Positions 13,051-26,600 of a stretch of 64,000 nt of DNA are shown here, piece after piece. The notes beneath the pieces were generated by a model. It worked only from the letters and a program-made list of their open reading frames with translations. It was not told the DNA's origin and did no database searches. How positions within the stretch are numbered: the first letter of the stretch is position 1; each line of letters begins with the position of its first letter. The position numbers and the translations under genes are program-made. The DNA lies in contig OY987263.1 in NCBI GenBank assembly GCA_963920665.1, positions 35,576,547 through 35,640,546 of the forward strand. Reading direction: 5' to 3'. Source of the stretch: Straminergon stramineum (taxonomy: Eukaryota > Streptophyta > Bryopsida > Hypnales > Calliergonaceae).

Positions 13051-15476
13051 TTGATCAGAAAAACATTGACCAAATACTTTTCAGTACAAAGTAAACTAAT
13101 GATCATGATAGTATGTAAATAAAAATGTATCATAACTTAGCTATTAAACCATGATTGAAGAGTTCTAAAGCTAAATACAGGTCGTATAGAGAGATCCCAA
13201 GGGCCTTTCAAGTTGTTGTTGTTGTTATTGTATTGTACCCATTTGTGGATGGTCTTTTTTTTGTAGTCTCTCATTTGTGAGTGACACTAATTTTGCACCC
13301 CCACTTGTACTACAAATTAGTGTAGAGGAATCATAGTCTTGTGTAGACCTTGGAAATGATCCACAAGAAGGGTGATAACTAGTCTAATTGGTTATTTGGG
13401 TCTTTTGAGGAGGGGGGGCACTTATACAAACTATACAAGTTGTATTTCTACTAGCTTGTGAATATGTATGAGGCATGTAAATTGACCCCTAAGTAGTCTA
13501 AAGTCTACACTTTAGAAGATCAACAATGCTTTGGAGTGATATGTCATCCAAATGGTTTCTCATCCAAAATAATGCTTCAAATAGAATTCCTTCTTTCATA
13601 ATCAATTGAGGTAATTACTACACTTGTACAAAAATAAGCAAAAATATGAAAAAAATTCATATAAGGATTTTAGACATTAAAAGGTTTAAAGGAACTACAC
13701 CTAAAATTGTCCAAATAAGCATCTAAACATAGCTCTGTTATTAAAATGTCTTGAGCTTTGTTGGAGCTTGTTGCAATAGAAAGAAAATTCTACAATCTAT
13801 ATGCTTGTATGAACCAACTACAGATTTTCAAAGTGTTGATTATAGGAATATCCAAAATTAACCTTGTGCTCTAATGCATGTTTAAAAGGTTCATTTTTTA
13901 GGCAAGAATCTAGCTGGTGAAATTTGAATAACAAGGTCAAAATTACATGTACATTTTATTAGTATTTCTTGTCTTGTTTATCATTAGATAAAAGTAACTA
14001 CAATATCATCTAAAACCAAATATAATTTTGTAAAAGTGTGCATACAAAAATCTATATTACGAATATGAATGATTTTAATTTATAAATATTCAAAAAATTA
14101 TTTATAGCATGCCATGTACTAAACATTTTTGTTACATTTTCAAGAAAAAAGAAAAATTGTACAATTTAGAAATTAAAATATTAGAGATTCAATTATCATC
14201 TTGACTAATTTGTGTGCATTATATTCTAAACTATTTTTTCAACAATGTTTAAGATCCTACAAGTATATTTGGCATTAGTATAAAGGATGTTTGAAGATTC
14301 TCAATATAATTAGTTACTTGGAGTTTTATTCATTGTCTTCGTGATCTTGGGGTTGCATACAAATTTCAATTTTTTAAGAAACAAGTTTCATGGAGAATGA
14401 CCAACAGTAACGAGTAAAATCTATATTTTGTAACTATGTTATTATTTGTCAACTTGAAGATATAACGGTGGCAATGTTAGTATGTAGAAGCTACTTTCTT
14501 TATAGATATGTGCGAGAATGATGTAGTTTAATTCTTTGGTATATATAATAGTTGGCACATTTTTATTCACAAATACAAATTAATAATGGCACATCCTTCT
14601 AGATTCCTCTCATTTTCCTACTAGCAATGTGATAAAACTAATTATCTTCCATTGGTTTGTATATTTTATTCTTTTAGATTCTATCTTACATAACAAGGTT
14701 TTCTAACTATGCAAGCAACTATTGGTTTTCTATACGCCTTTTGACTTAGTTTGAAGTATTGTAAACCTACAAAAGTCATTTTGAAATAGCCACAAACACC
14801 TACTCCATTGGGATTTTTTATTTTTTTAAAGTACCAAAGTGGCAATATCAAATGTTATAGTGGTGTTCCAAATTTCAACATTCATCCACATATTGGATAG
14901 AAGATATCACATTAATTAGCACATATCACATATCCATAATTATTTTTCATTCACAATTTGTTGATTTCATCCAAGATTATTTTTAATTTGAAGTTTTTTG
15001 GAGATTTTTGCCCTTTCAATACTATTTGTGTTCCAAGGGTGTGGTGAAGGGTCCATTACTTTGGTGCAAATGACCACCAAATTGCCCCAAAAAACCTCGT
15101 TGACCTAATCATTGGATTTCCATTTTGATTTCTTATTAGAAGTTTCCTTCACATTATTTACCAATAGGTCATGGGTGTCATCTAGAGTCACTAAAAATTG
15201 TGGTTACTTTTGGTGACTACATGCTCCTTCCAACTTAGTTGAAAGTTAAAAAACCTATGACAACCATTTTTCTCTAGCCATCGACATCCAATTATTGAAG
15301 TTTCTTTTAGATTTCTTCTCTTGTCATTGTCAATATCATCTTCAATTGTATTTGTTTATTTTAATTTCCAATACTTCACAACGACAAAATATTTCACTTC
15401 TTCAAAGGTGTAGTGCAAACTTTCAAACTTGATGGATAATGTTATGCCTATTAAATGATATGAGAAGCTATTCTTT
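13051..15476. other. AT-rich intergenic DNA, no gene recognised
   Basis: No ORF of coding character, no RNA gene and no clean terminal inverted repeat seen. Composition is uniformly AT-rich with short homopolymer runs. Confidence 0.5.
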
Positions 15477-15745
15477 CCATGAAAAGTTTGAAAGATGAAA
15501 TCTAATCATTTGGGAAGAGTTGAATATACTACTTTTTGAAAGTCAAGCATCATGATCTTATAGTTGGTAAGATTTCTTATTTTGAAATTTTAGGAGGGTG
15601 TACTCTAACAAGTTGACTAAAAGATCCTACAATTAGATTTGTGAAAAACATCAATATAGATGAAAAATTTTAGCCTTGCTTTGGAGTCCGTGATTTTGAA
15701 CCAATTTTGGGCCTCTAAACATGAAAGAGCTTTAAGTGAGGAGTT
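15477..15745. repeat. Dispersed repeat, copy 1 (partner at 21235-21490)
   Basis: Shares a long diverged match with 21235-21490: GTTTGAAAGATGAAATC, then AATCATTTGGG, GGGAGGGTGTA and finally GGGCCTCTAAACAT. Both lie in the same orientation. No ORF and no clear termini, so the class is unknown. Confidence 0.65.
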
Positions 15746-18658
15746 AAACACCATTCAACAATAGTCCACCCAGGCACTTGGGAATCATCGAGAATCATCA
15801 AGTTACCTTTGGTGACATGCCACATCCCAATCACCATGTAGGAAACTTGCCACCTTCCCATGCTCCTTCCAACTTAGTTTAAAGTTTTCACATCCCTCTA
15901 AAGCCCTTTTTTTCTTGCCGTGGATCCATGTATGTTGAATTTTTTAGCCATTGACAAAGAGAAAATATTGTACCTCTTTTATTTTCCACTTTGACTTCTT
16001 AGGAACCATTCCCGTACACTACATCGCTTGTAATTATCCCTCAAAAAAACTAATAGATTTTGTCACTTGCATGTCCGAAACTGACCATTACCGTACAACA
16101 AATTATGACTCGGACCAAGTCCAGTAACAATCCTCACACTCCAATTCACCAACGGACGCACGACATGGATCAGAAAAAGCCACATGGCCAAGTGAACTAA
16201 AAAGCTTAGCTTTAAACTTATTACTTGATGCAACCAAAACTTTTAACGTAATGAAAGGAAAAGGGAAGGGAAGGAAGGAGGCAGGCATTTCCCCTGCTCA
16301 CTGTAGAAGAAATGTCCCTGGATCCCTGAACAAATGGCCGATCGATCTAGCGACAACATTCCCGTGTCCAAAATATCAAAGGATCTCAACCAAGGAGGAA
16401 CCCCGAGTGCATCTTCCCCTACATGGTCCTGTAGACTGAAGAAAATCAAGAGAGTGTGTGTGTGGGGGGGTTCTTTTTGGAATTTGGACCACTCTCCCGC
16501 CATTCTTGTCAATTTATATTTGAGAAAAAAAACCCGAACCATACGAAGGAAGCCACACATACAGAGGAATGGAATGGGTGAATAAGATAACTTCAACTTA
16601 TTACGGAGTACTATAATACTCTTTTGGAGTTCTTATTACTTAGTCTTCTTTTTTTGCTTTTTTGGGTTGTTGGTTCCAATGGCGACTGACAAACCGACTG
16701 CATTGAATTGGAAGGGCACACCGCCCTGACTGGTGGTGGTGGTGGGGCTTTTCGGTGGTCGGCTTTGGTCGGCTGGTAGTTAGAGTCACCACAAGAGAAG
16801 TATCAAGCAGAGGATGGAAAAGATCTAAAGCCGATTTCCGCACTTCATGGCACTTACCGTACGACGCAATGCGATTGAGCGCGTGCAAATCAAACTAGTT
16901 TTAATTCTTGCTAGACTGACTCATCACTCTCCGGAAACAGGGACAGGAGTCACAGGACTGGGATTTTCAAGTGGAGGGAGTGCAGGGGACCTCATTCTGT
17001 TTTGGTGACTTTTGAAAAAAAATTAGAAATTGACCCAATGGTAACTGAATGTGGAAATGGAATTTTTGGGGTACTATTAAAAAGAAGGAGAGGAAAAGAT
17101 TCTGCATTTAAAAAAAGAAGACTTTTCATGCAAAAAAGGGAAGGTCCAATTTTAATGGTGCAAAGAACAATGCTTGACATTTGGGTATGACAATTATGAA
17201 TCTTCCTATTTGTGGGTCAAGTTGTGGGCCCATGCATAGAAGCTCTACTTGATCGGGTGCTCAATTGTAAGCATCTTCAGAATCAATATGTATCTATTGT
17301 TGGAAAAAGAATATTAGAACATCTACTAAGGAAAAATAACTCCACCCACTGAGGGATTGGCGGACACAAAGAGTGTGTTCATTTTAGGGTCCTATGTTGG
17401 ATCCAAGAAGCCGTTTTGAAAGATTCCTAAACTGTGTACCTTCAGAAGAAGAAGGCAATGAATCCAAGCTAACTTATTTCAAGGTAGAAACACCCAAAAC
17501 CATTCTTATACTCATTCATGCACAATAGATTTCCCTTGAAGTGTCCCTCTAATGTGTCATTGAATTGTCCCCTTCCTTAAGTTTGATTAGTTGACTACAA
17601 ATTTTGTCAAAATTTGATTTTAGATCCAACTATATAACGATTTCAATTGTCTAAGGAGCTTCCACTTTGAAAATTTCTAGAAATTACATGACTTATCCAT
17701 TTTTTTAAATTCATGATTTTCAATTGCTAATACTATAAGAAAAATCTAGAAAAAGGTGCCTTCCACTATGCTGAATTGCTTATATTGATGATTCTAAGTG
17801 TTTCCACTGTATTTGGAAAAGGGAGAAAGGAAAGGAACTAGGATGATTTGTTGGAAGTTATGTGGGATGTTAAATGAGGATGAAAGTAGTGTTAGGTGAT
17901 GTGGAATTGAATTAGTGTGTTAGTGAAGTTCATGTTTGTTGGGAGTATTTGTTTGTTTTCAAATATCTACCCATATAGGGGTATGTAAGAGGTGTGTATG
18001 ATGGAAATGTTGTTAATACTATCTAGTGTATAGTTAATAACAAAAATTGGAATTCCTAGCTATAGGTGAAGATATTGTGATGATAGAGTATGTGTTGCAT
18101 TGTAATGGTTGGCAATTATTACTATAAGTGGTTGGACCATATTCTATACTAGGTTCTTAGTGTTGATGATGGTTTATTGATAATCGTTGAATTTATATGC
18201 CATAAAGTCTTGGGAGAGTTTGTCATAGTAGGAAGTGAATTGGATGAATTGTATTTTATGTTGCTATAATGGAGTTGTGTAGGGATTAATTTAGAAAGAT
18301 GTTGTGTGTATGTAGAAGAAGTTTGGACATAGTTTGGCATCCCAAAAGCATTGTTATGGGTTAGGACATTAGCAAGGGTACATCCAAACAACTTGCAAGT
18401 GCACAACCCAATTTAATTCATTTATCTACTACAATAAGATTTATTTCCAAAGTTCAAATGACTTGAGGATAAAGAAGATAACCCCTTTTTTTCCTATTGG
18501 TTGCTAAACAAATAAAATAAAATGATTTCTAGTTTAAAGATGAAATATAAAACAAATAGCAAGACTTGCAATGATTGAATTTACTTATATTCCTCTTTGA
18601 CCATATTTGGTTGTAGCAAAACTAAAAAATTGAACTTTATCCAAGAAAAGTGATTTGT
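15746..18658. other. Intergenic DNA with a GC-richer patch at about 16.1-16.95 kb
   Basis: Mostly AT-rich. Bases 16100-16950 are less AT-rich and contain overlapping short ORFs on both strands, but none shows a recognisable domain or supporting splice structure. This could be an eroded promoter or gene remnant; nothing specific can be assigned. Confidence 0.4.
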
Positions 18659-19244
18659 TTAACCCCTAAATCTGTCGATGTCCATTTTCTGGACAATGAA
18701 TAGATTGAAACTCCAGTTTCATCTTCCTAACTACTTAGATGAAAGTTATTTTAATTTGTAAAGATACATTATCAAGTTTTTGTCCTATCTAAAGGTTGGA
18801 TTTGGAGTTACTAGAGTTCATATTTTTCTAAAATTACAAATGTGCAACTATGTCAAGTGGTCAAACTGCATTGACTTTAGTTCAAAATTGGATTTGCCAA
18901 AATGAGGTCATAGATAGGAATTTTCTGAAATTCCGAAAAATTTCAAAAAATCACCATGTGGAGAGAAACTAATTTCAAATCCATTCCAACAAATTTTACT
19001 CAAAAAATGATAATATTTTGCTTGTAATTGAATTTTGAAGGAATTTTGGAATTTCTCTTTCAAAATTTATAAAAAAAGATTGGTGATAGCATTGGTGAAT
19101 CTAACCATACAGATGGAATCTTAAAATCAAAATCTACAACTTTTATTTGCATTTCAACTCCAAAATATGCTTCCAAATAGCACTCTATACTGATTTTTCT
19201 CAAATCTTCAATTCTAGAGATGAATCTAGACGTTTTAGGGTTAA
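18659..19244 (+). mobile_element. TTAA-flanked TIR element, short subfamily, 586 bp
   Basis: Bounded by TTAA at 18659-18662 and 19241-19244, with termini CCCCTAAA and TTTTAGGG. The interior is non-coding and closely matches 53251-53828 along its length, from TGTCCATTTTCT to GCCAAAAT and beyond. Conservation of both ends in two unlinked copies defines a discrete element. TTAA may be a target duplication or part of the inverted repeat. Confidence 0.8.
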
Positions 19245-20597
19245 GATGATTAGAGCATTATTGTCTGTAGATTTTAGGTTACCCTCACTTCCAATTGATT
19301 GATCAAGAAAATTTTATTTGAATCATTAGAAATAGAAATAAAAATGTATGAAGATCAAATTCATTCATTCAATTGGATATTTTTAATTTTCTTAGATGTG
19401 CTATACACTAAGTGAAGTTTTTTTGTTTTTAAATATGATTTTCAATTAAAATTATAGCTTGAAAGTCTAAGATTGCAAATAAAACAATTGAATTTATAAT
19501 TTCATTTATTAGGTATAAATATTTCAATTTACAAGCAATTAAATTTCAACTTTTCATTATAAAGACAAAATATCATATTTTCTTGTAAACTTTGGAGTGA
19601 TTACCCTCAAATCATAAGATTCTAGAGTGTATTCAAAGATGCTATAACACTCATGTTTGGAGCCTTCAAGAACTTGATTTAACAATTAAAAAAATGAAGA
19701 CATCTTTAATAAAGAAAAAAGATAAATGTGTGCACAATTTGAGTATATCTCATAATTTTAATATTTCTAATGTATATGGATAGGTTTTATTGATAGATAT
19801 ACAATAAAAAAGTTCAAAATATTTTTTGAAAATTAAACCAAAAAAAATGGAAAATCCCAATTCTTCACTGCAATCTTTTTGTACAACTCAAGTAGAAAAA
19901 AATTGTAAAAATTATGTAAAAATTAAGAATTTCAAATTATTAACGTAGTTGTATCTAGGAGGGTTCTTCTATCAAAATTTTGTCTATAAGCGATGAATTT
20001 TTTTATAGGGAATATTTGGTGAAATATTCTTGCTTTTTACTCTATGAAATTGCTAATTTTCTACCAAATCTTGGAGCTGAATCGCTCTATTTTTTATGAA
20101 TGTACATCATTTTGGATGAGTAAATGAAATTTCATTTATAGATCACAAGTTTAATCCATTTTCATGGATGTAAATAGATTCATCTGTTTCCAGTGATCAT
20201 TGTTTTTTGTACTGCCTAAAATAAATGAAAAAAATACACTACTTGTATCCAAAATTGATTCTAGTGCTAGAAAAATTCTTCTTTTGGGATTTGATATAGA
20301 TTGAACACATTTAGAGCATACATGCACAACTTTATTCAATATTCAAAGTAATAAAATAGTTATTATTAGAAATTTGATAATAAAACTTTATTCCTGCAAA
20401 TGTAATTGAAATGTAGATAAAATGTGAAAGCTTGAATTAATAAAAAAAACATTACATTTATTTATAATATTATATAAAAAATAAAATAATTGTTATAATA
20501 GGTGCATTGAAATTTCTATAAAATTTTACCCTATAAGTAATACTTATAATGAAGAAATGGCCTTAATCTTTAATTCTATGATTGTTTATTTGACTTT
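19245..20597. other. AT-rich intergenic DNA, no gene recognised
   Basis: Very AT-rich, without ORFs of coding character or clear repeat termini. Confidence 0.5.
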
Positions 20598-21190
20598 TCC
20601 CCCTAGACAACCAAACATTTTTTTGCAATATAGCAATTTCGGTCATCCATTTACAAATGGATTTTTTTCTTTGATTTTTTTACACAATATGTGGTTGAGG
20701 AGTAGTTTATACAATAAGGTGCAATAATTTTCATAAATTTTGACCATGTAGTTTCTTTAGGAGCTCAGGAGTGCGAGCAATGTAGAGAAATTACTTTTTT
20801 ATAAAATAAAAATTCGAAATTAGTTTTGTAGATTTCTATGTACATGGAAAGCTTGAAGTCATTCCATTTTGATCAATGAGATGAAAATTATGAAGAGTTC
20901 TTGTTTGTGGGCACGTATGGAATTTCCACTCTAAAATAAACATTGAAGTCCTTCCTTCAATTCAATTTTCAATATTTTGGAATAACCACAATGAAGGGAT
21001 GTAAATTTTTTAATATAACATTACAACCATTGGTATTGGTATTTTTCAATTCCATAATTCCATAACAATTTAGAATTTTAAATCATTCTCTATTTCTTTC
21101 TACTTACTATTTTTTTTCAAACATGAATATGAAATATTTTTTATTGAAATTTTTTATATGTATTTCCAACTTATTTCTTCATGCTTATAT
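20598..21190 (+). repeat. Decayed TTAA-family element, ends lost
   Basis: The interior matches the long subfamily at 62403-63334 and 28848-29698: CAAATGGATTTTT, CACAATATGTG, CATTTTGATCAATGAGATGA, CTCTAAAATAAAC and ACATTACAACCATTGG occur in the same order. The 5' end is degraded and no TTAGGGGTTAA-type 3' end is present. Confidence 0.65.
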
Positions 21191-21234
21191 TATGGGGAGT
21201 TTCAAGTTGTAGGATCTACACATTTTTGGGTAAA

Positions 21235-21490
21235 ATGTTTGAAAGATGAAATCCAACCATTTGGGTAGAGTTGAAAATACTTCTTTTTGAAATCCAAGAA
21301 TCATGATCTTGCAATTGGTAAATTTTTTTATTTTGAAATTTTGGGAGGGTGTATTCTAATAAGTTAACCAAAGGAGACTGTGGTTGGATTTGTTAAAAAA
21401 TAAATATAGATGATGATTTTAGCCTTGCATTGGAAACTAGTATTTTAAAGCAATTTGGGGCCTCTAAACATTAAAAAAACTTTAGGGGTA
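21235..21490. repeat. Dispersed repeat, copy 2 (partner at 15477-15745)
   Basis: Same-orientation diverged copy of 15477-15745, beginning at GTTTGAAAGATGAAATCCAA and ending near GGGGCCTCTAAACAT. It directly follows the decayed TTAA-family copy and could be part of a larger compound repeat. Confidence 0.65.
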
Positions 21491-21979
21491 GGTGGGTGTA
21501 ATATGCCTTGCTATGTATGCTCTATTTTGCTATGATGTTTGAAGGAAAATTACTATTTTTTCTTTTTCAAAGACAAAATTACATGTCTTCTAAAAGTCAC
21601 AAGAGTTTCAAATCTTTTTTGTAAACATTTTGATTTGTTGTGAAATGAGAAGAAAATATGAAGAAAATTTGTATCAAATATGATGTCAAATACAAAATAT
21701 GCTAAAAAAAATTGAGTTTTTCATTGTAGGGGTATATTATTGTAAATTTATTACATGGGTAAACCAAATTTTCATTTCATTCTATAATTATTGTTTTTGG
21801 CCCAATAGATTGTGATTATAGGCCCAAAGTTCAAATTGGAATACATTGTTTACTTATATGTATTTTTGACAAATATCCAAATTTTAGTACAAACTTCACA
21901 TAATTAACAAAATCCTAAAGACCAAAGATCTTCTTTTATGGATTAAACTAAGATCAAGTGAAAGTAGTTAGAATTTCCT

Positions 21980-22155
21980 ATAGGGATATTAAGGGGACCC
22001 ATACTAATTAGTCGACATTTCACACTATATAAATATCTACCTTTATTGTACATCAATATTTATTGAAGTGTTCGGGGGATGTACATCATGTTTCAAACAT
22101 CTACAATTTTCTACAATCAGTCCTTTCAATTTTTTGGTCCCCTTAATACCCCTAT
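21980..22155. mobile_element. Small TIR element, 176 bp
   Basis: Terminal inverted repeats of 20 bp, ATAGGGATATTAAGGGGACC against ATAGGGGTATTAAGGGGACC, enclose a non-coding interior. A block after the left end (TACTAATTAGTCGACATTTC) resembles the interior of the CACTA-ended element at 11633-11881. No target duplication could be defined. Confidence 0.6.
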
Positions 22156-23044
22156 TCAGTGTAGATGAAAATTACACTCCTTCATTCAATGTCTACTTGG
22201 ATTGGAGATAATTCGTAAACCACTTTCTAATTTCGACGACTTTCGAGGTTTACGTACTCTTGACGAAATCTCTTGAGTTCAAATTACGTCAGTAGTGTGC
22301 TTTCGACAAGAATTTCTTGGAATCACTTATGGATGAGAGCCGCAATTAAGTGTTGCTCCCCACCTCCCACTTAGAGAGCCAGAGGAGACTGAATGAACAG
22401 ACTTCAATTCAATTGAAATGAAATGAAATGGGGAAACCCAACCAACCCAATTGCAGAATTTTCAGTTGAATTTCTCAAACCCAGGCACCAATGTCGTCCA
22501 TGCCGTTCAACCCACCCCCCACCTCGATTGACCGACCGACCGAACATCATCGGTAGGTTGGTTGGTCCCGTAAGTAGGTCCGGAACCTTCGACCCTGAGT
22601 GGATGCACGAGCCTCGCCTTGTTTTGGACCCCCTCCGCCAATATCAGCGCTTCATTTGATGTGGTTGGTATTGAGGGCTCACATCCCAATCCGTCCACAA
22701 GGGGCCCGTCGTCGCAACCCACTTGGCTAGTCCACACTATGGCACAATACTCACCACCCACCTGTTGTTGGGTTGTCTTTGTAGGACATTGAATTGATAG
22801 TCGTTATGTGTTTGAGGCAAACACACTAAAGAACCAATGAAAGTAAGTTGCATCGATGTTTGAAAAAATCCAAGACCCATTCAAACCTTTCCTTCGTTTT
22901 GTTGATTTTGTCTTTACACGCTAAAACCTAAAAACATGTACACAGCATGATGCTGCAGGCTAGCTAGGAAAGTGCTGGCTCCTTCTATGTCTCGCCTGAT
23001 TTTGGAGGTTCAGTTCTCCCAAGGTAACCATAGGCTGAGCTTAA
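22156..23044. other. Intergenic DNA with moderately GC-rich patch, no gene recognised
   Basis: Bases 22370-22780 are GC-richer and open on both strands, but the predicted peptides look like shadow reading and show no domain. A GACCGACC repeat lies near 22530. Confidence 0.45.
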
Positions 23045-23351
23045 ATAAGGTGGGTACCTCCAAAACCACCACTTTTAATCTGCTTCCATGCCTTGTTACT
23101 ATTATTAGACTGGTCAACTTTTTAATTGATTTTCTTGTTGGTACTTGAAAGGAGATTCCAACACACCAAAGAACGTGACATTTGGATAATGTTTGCAAAA
23201 GTGAGGAAGGAACAAAATTTGGTTCTAAAACAATTTGAATTCTTCCACAGACATCATTCATTCAGTGCATAATTGATTTTTGGAGATGTGCACAGAGTGA
23301 AGATGGCGGTTTAGGATCAGTGGCGCGTTTGGGGTACATTACCCACCTTAT
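23045..23351. mobile_element. Family B TIR element, complete copy, 307 bp
   Basis: Termini ATAAGGTGGGTA and TACCCACCTTAT are exact reverse complements. The interior (TTACTATTATTAGACTGGTC, GGTGTG-poor, non-coding) matches the copy at about 6329-6633. Because the outermost bases are palindromic, a TA target duplication cannot be told apart from the repeat itself. Confidence 0.75.
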
Positions 23352-24200
23352 GTCTGCGCTGCGCTGCGCCCCAAGGTGACAGAATTGCTACGCCCTCCCT
23401 CCCTTCCCAAGAATTAGGACACATGTTTTAAGAAACAGTTCGTCAAACTTTTGAAGGTGACTTGGTAGTCTCAACTTTGCATGAAGACGTGGAAACATTC
23501 TATTATCTTTAATTTGATTCTAGATATGTAGGAGTAGTTCTTTTTGCTTTGAGAAATGTGGTGCTGTGCATGCTGAGGCACGATTGGAATTAAATTAGCC
23601 ACGACTGAAATAACGAACTCCACCACCACTAGGTAGGTGGAATTGTTGGGCACATTGGCCGTTGTAAGTTGCACCTGTATTCTGTGGCATGTTGTTGACC
23701 AGTACATAAATTGTCCTAATAGTGTGAGTGACATTAATTTACCAAAGTCACACTAGTTTGAAATTTTATTGTGTACAAAACAAATTTTACTGATGACTAT
23801 GACAAATCAGTGCAGTGATGTCTAATGCACTAGGCACTTGGGAAATTATTTAGTGTCACACATTTTGGAACCAAAATCTACAAATAATATCAATAAGAAT
23901 TGTGCATTATTTTTTTTTTTCATGAACAATATAATGTGCCTTAGCAAATCAAGTTAAAGAAAGAAAGAAAATTCATGGACATGGCAAGATAAACTTTGGG
24001 ATTTTATTTTTTAGCTTTTACGAACAAAGTAAGAAGATTTTTTCCCCCTTTTTTTAGCTTGCTTTCAATGGGCTTTATTTATTACAATTGACCAATTTTC
24101 AAATCCAAATTTTCTTGTGTCTATTTCAAGAGATTTTTGATGCACTTCCATTGACAATAATCACAAATTCTAATTTTATACCCAACAAGCAGCAATAGTC
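23352..24200. other. AT-rich intergenic DNA, no gene recognised
   Basis: No coding ORF or RNA gene seen. A short GCGCTGCGCTGCGCC run lies just after the family B element. Confidence 0.45.
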
Positions 24201-24288
24201 ATACTACCTCCGTTTAGAAATCAGTGTATCCATTCTTAGTGCAATCACCACTCATAATGGATACACTATTTCCAAACAGAGGTAGTAT
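24201..24288. mobile_element. Stowaway-like MITE (Tc1/mariner type), about 82 bp plus TA flanks
   Basis: The element is an almost perfect hairpin. CTACCTCCGTTTAGAAAT at the left pairs with ATTTCCAAACAGAGGTAG at the right, and the arms extend to within a few bases of the centre. TA flanks both ends (24202-24203 and 24286-24287). The CTMCCTCCGTTT start closely matches the plant Stowaway consensus, known for TA target duplications. Confidence 0.88.
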
Positions 24289-26039
24289 ATTTCATGAAGC
24301 TTTTAGAGTGTTGTGGACAGATACTTTAGAAAATCATGTGAACTCCAAATAATATAATGTAGCCCACAGTACTTGCACTATAATTTCGTGCATATTCAAT
24401 ACTAAGCGACCGAACACTGCCTATAATACAGGCAGGGGATCCGCATAACCTCATAAAATAACAATAGTATGCTTCCTCCTCACAGGTTTGACAGCTATGT
24501 AACTTGTTTGCCACACAGCCTACCTACCTTGACATATGATACAACAAACTTGGTTTAACTTAGATTGTTTCTGATCACATTCCGATCGCGACATACAAAC
24601 GAGACCCGGATGAACAACATACAAAAACTTGTGAATGAGGATCCACTGATTTCCTCAACCCTCCTAATTTCCGTGTAACCTAGTGTGGTACCCGGCAACC
24701 ATGTTACGCACATCTTGTTGTGCCATTCCAATAATCTTGCATAATATAGAATACAATTGGAATTTGATTTTGTTGTTTGACTTAATTTTGTACCTTTGTA
24801 AGCATGTTTGGTACATTTATTATGCCTAAATCTAGTGAAAAATATTGAAATGTCTATTTTGTAAAGTTTGGTCATACGATACTTCACATTGAACTCCTCA
24901 AAGATTATATTTTGGTTACTTAATGGAGAGGGATAACATGAAAGATTTTCGGGTGGATGCCTTCTTCATATCTATGCAATAGCAATTTTTGTGACTCTTA
25001 TTTATTGCACAATCACCCTAGATAGTAAACTTATGGAAGACAGTGTTCCAATCCACCACAACTTGCATTGCAATGGAAACAAGCTCATGGTGTGATAAAA
25101 CTAATCCAACCCACAAACTCTCGAAACCTGCATCCCATAGAAAGTGTATGGAAGATTGTCTAAGATTTTGTTGTAACATCTTTTTAGACCAAGAGATAAG
25201 GAGGAAATAGTACAAACAATTAAATCAGTATGGGATTCAATATCTTTGGCACAACTCCATACCATCATCAAAAGTATGCCTTACATAATGCAAGCATTTA
25301 CTTCAACAAAAAGTTGTAGCACCAGATGCTAGACATTGTTGTTATGTTTTTTATATTGTTATTATATAATACCATAATTTTGTAATGTAAACTCATTATA
25401 TCGTAAGCAGGACTCTACCATCTTTCCAATGCACTTTACAGCCTGTGAGTTGAATGAATTTTTGAGCCTCCAGGAACTTTTCAAAGTTCCTAGTTTCTGT
25501 TCTGATTCAGCTTGGGAGACCAAATTCGAATTATTTTTGGACCCTACTGTACAATCAATGGGACTTGGTCACGATGCCGAGTCCAGTGTCCAAAAGCAAC
25601 TCTCATTGGCTAGTCACACAGGATTATAAGCCTACAATCCTTCTCCCTCATTCTAAGACCAAAAAGTTCAGATCTGGACATTCGTGATTGAGTAGAACGA
25701 CTTGGCATTAGATCTGATGATGATGATGATGATCTCCAGCCTCCAAGCTCCAAGCTCTTAAAAGCATTTTCGAGTTCATAGCAAGCGCACAGAGCTGCAT
25801 TAGTCTCAGAATGCTGCAGCAGAATACAGAGGATCCCTCCCTACATACTGCGAATAATATGAAAGAGAATAAGAAAGGCCATGGCAAACTGCCATAAGGT
25901 AGAGACCCCGAGAACCACCACTAATTCGAATCGCCACCCTAGAATCTGTACATATTGATTAAGAGGATTTCGAGTTCAACATTTGTAGTTTAGGCATGCC
26001 TCTAAAACTGCATAACATCTGCATACGGTACCCAAATAA
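24289..26039. other. Intergenic DNA, no gene recognised
   Basis: Short ORFs near 24.3-25.6 kb show no domain or splice support. A GATGATGATGATGATGAT microsatellite lies at about 25717-25734. Confidence 0.4.
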
Positions 26040-26600
26040 TAATTTCTTTGGTGGGTTGGAATTCTCTTTCATTTGTTAACCAGAGCAGATTTGACCAGTG
26101 TAATAGTTGGAACTACACTCAGCGCTAAAGGTGTTGTCCTCACTTTACTGGTTTGCAAGTTTGAACAACTTCTCAGCAGCGTTTCTGGTGGAAGAGAATT
26201 CTAGAACAGAGAGAATTACGAAGAGCCCAGACATGCAAGGCGGAGTATTGACTTGATGAAAAAAATTAGGTCATCGACCGATAGAAGGTTTTGAACCTCA
26301 ATACGTTTTTCACATACTACATCTAAACATGCATTCTTCGATGAATTAAAATTCTCGTTAATGTTATAACAGAACATTCTCCGTCCAAATAATAGGAACT
26401 ATGCTAAAAGTGGCAATTACGCATATCTCCACCTTACTCCTGTAGTTTGCAAGGTAGAACTCCTGCTCACCTGCACATGTGATGGAAGAGAATTCAAAAG
26501 ACAACGAAGAGTCAAGTTATACGATGCAGACGATTATTGACTTAACCGAGGACTAGGGTTTGGTGAAGATTAGGGCTTGAAAACTTGACCTCGTAACTGG
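26040..26600. repeat. Imperfect tandem duplication of about 0.3 kb
   Basis: Bases about 26040-26300 and 26310-26590 share blocks in order: GGAACTA, a CTCACTTTACT/CACCTTACTCC block, AGTTTGCAAG, TGGAAGAGAATTC and GTATTGACTTGA/TATTGACTTAA. The region is less AT-rich than its surroundings and may be a decayed regulatory or transcribed segment. No ORF. Confidence 0.5.
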
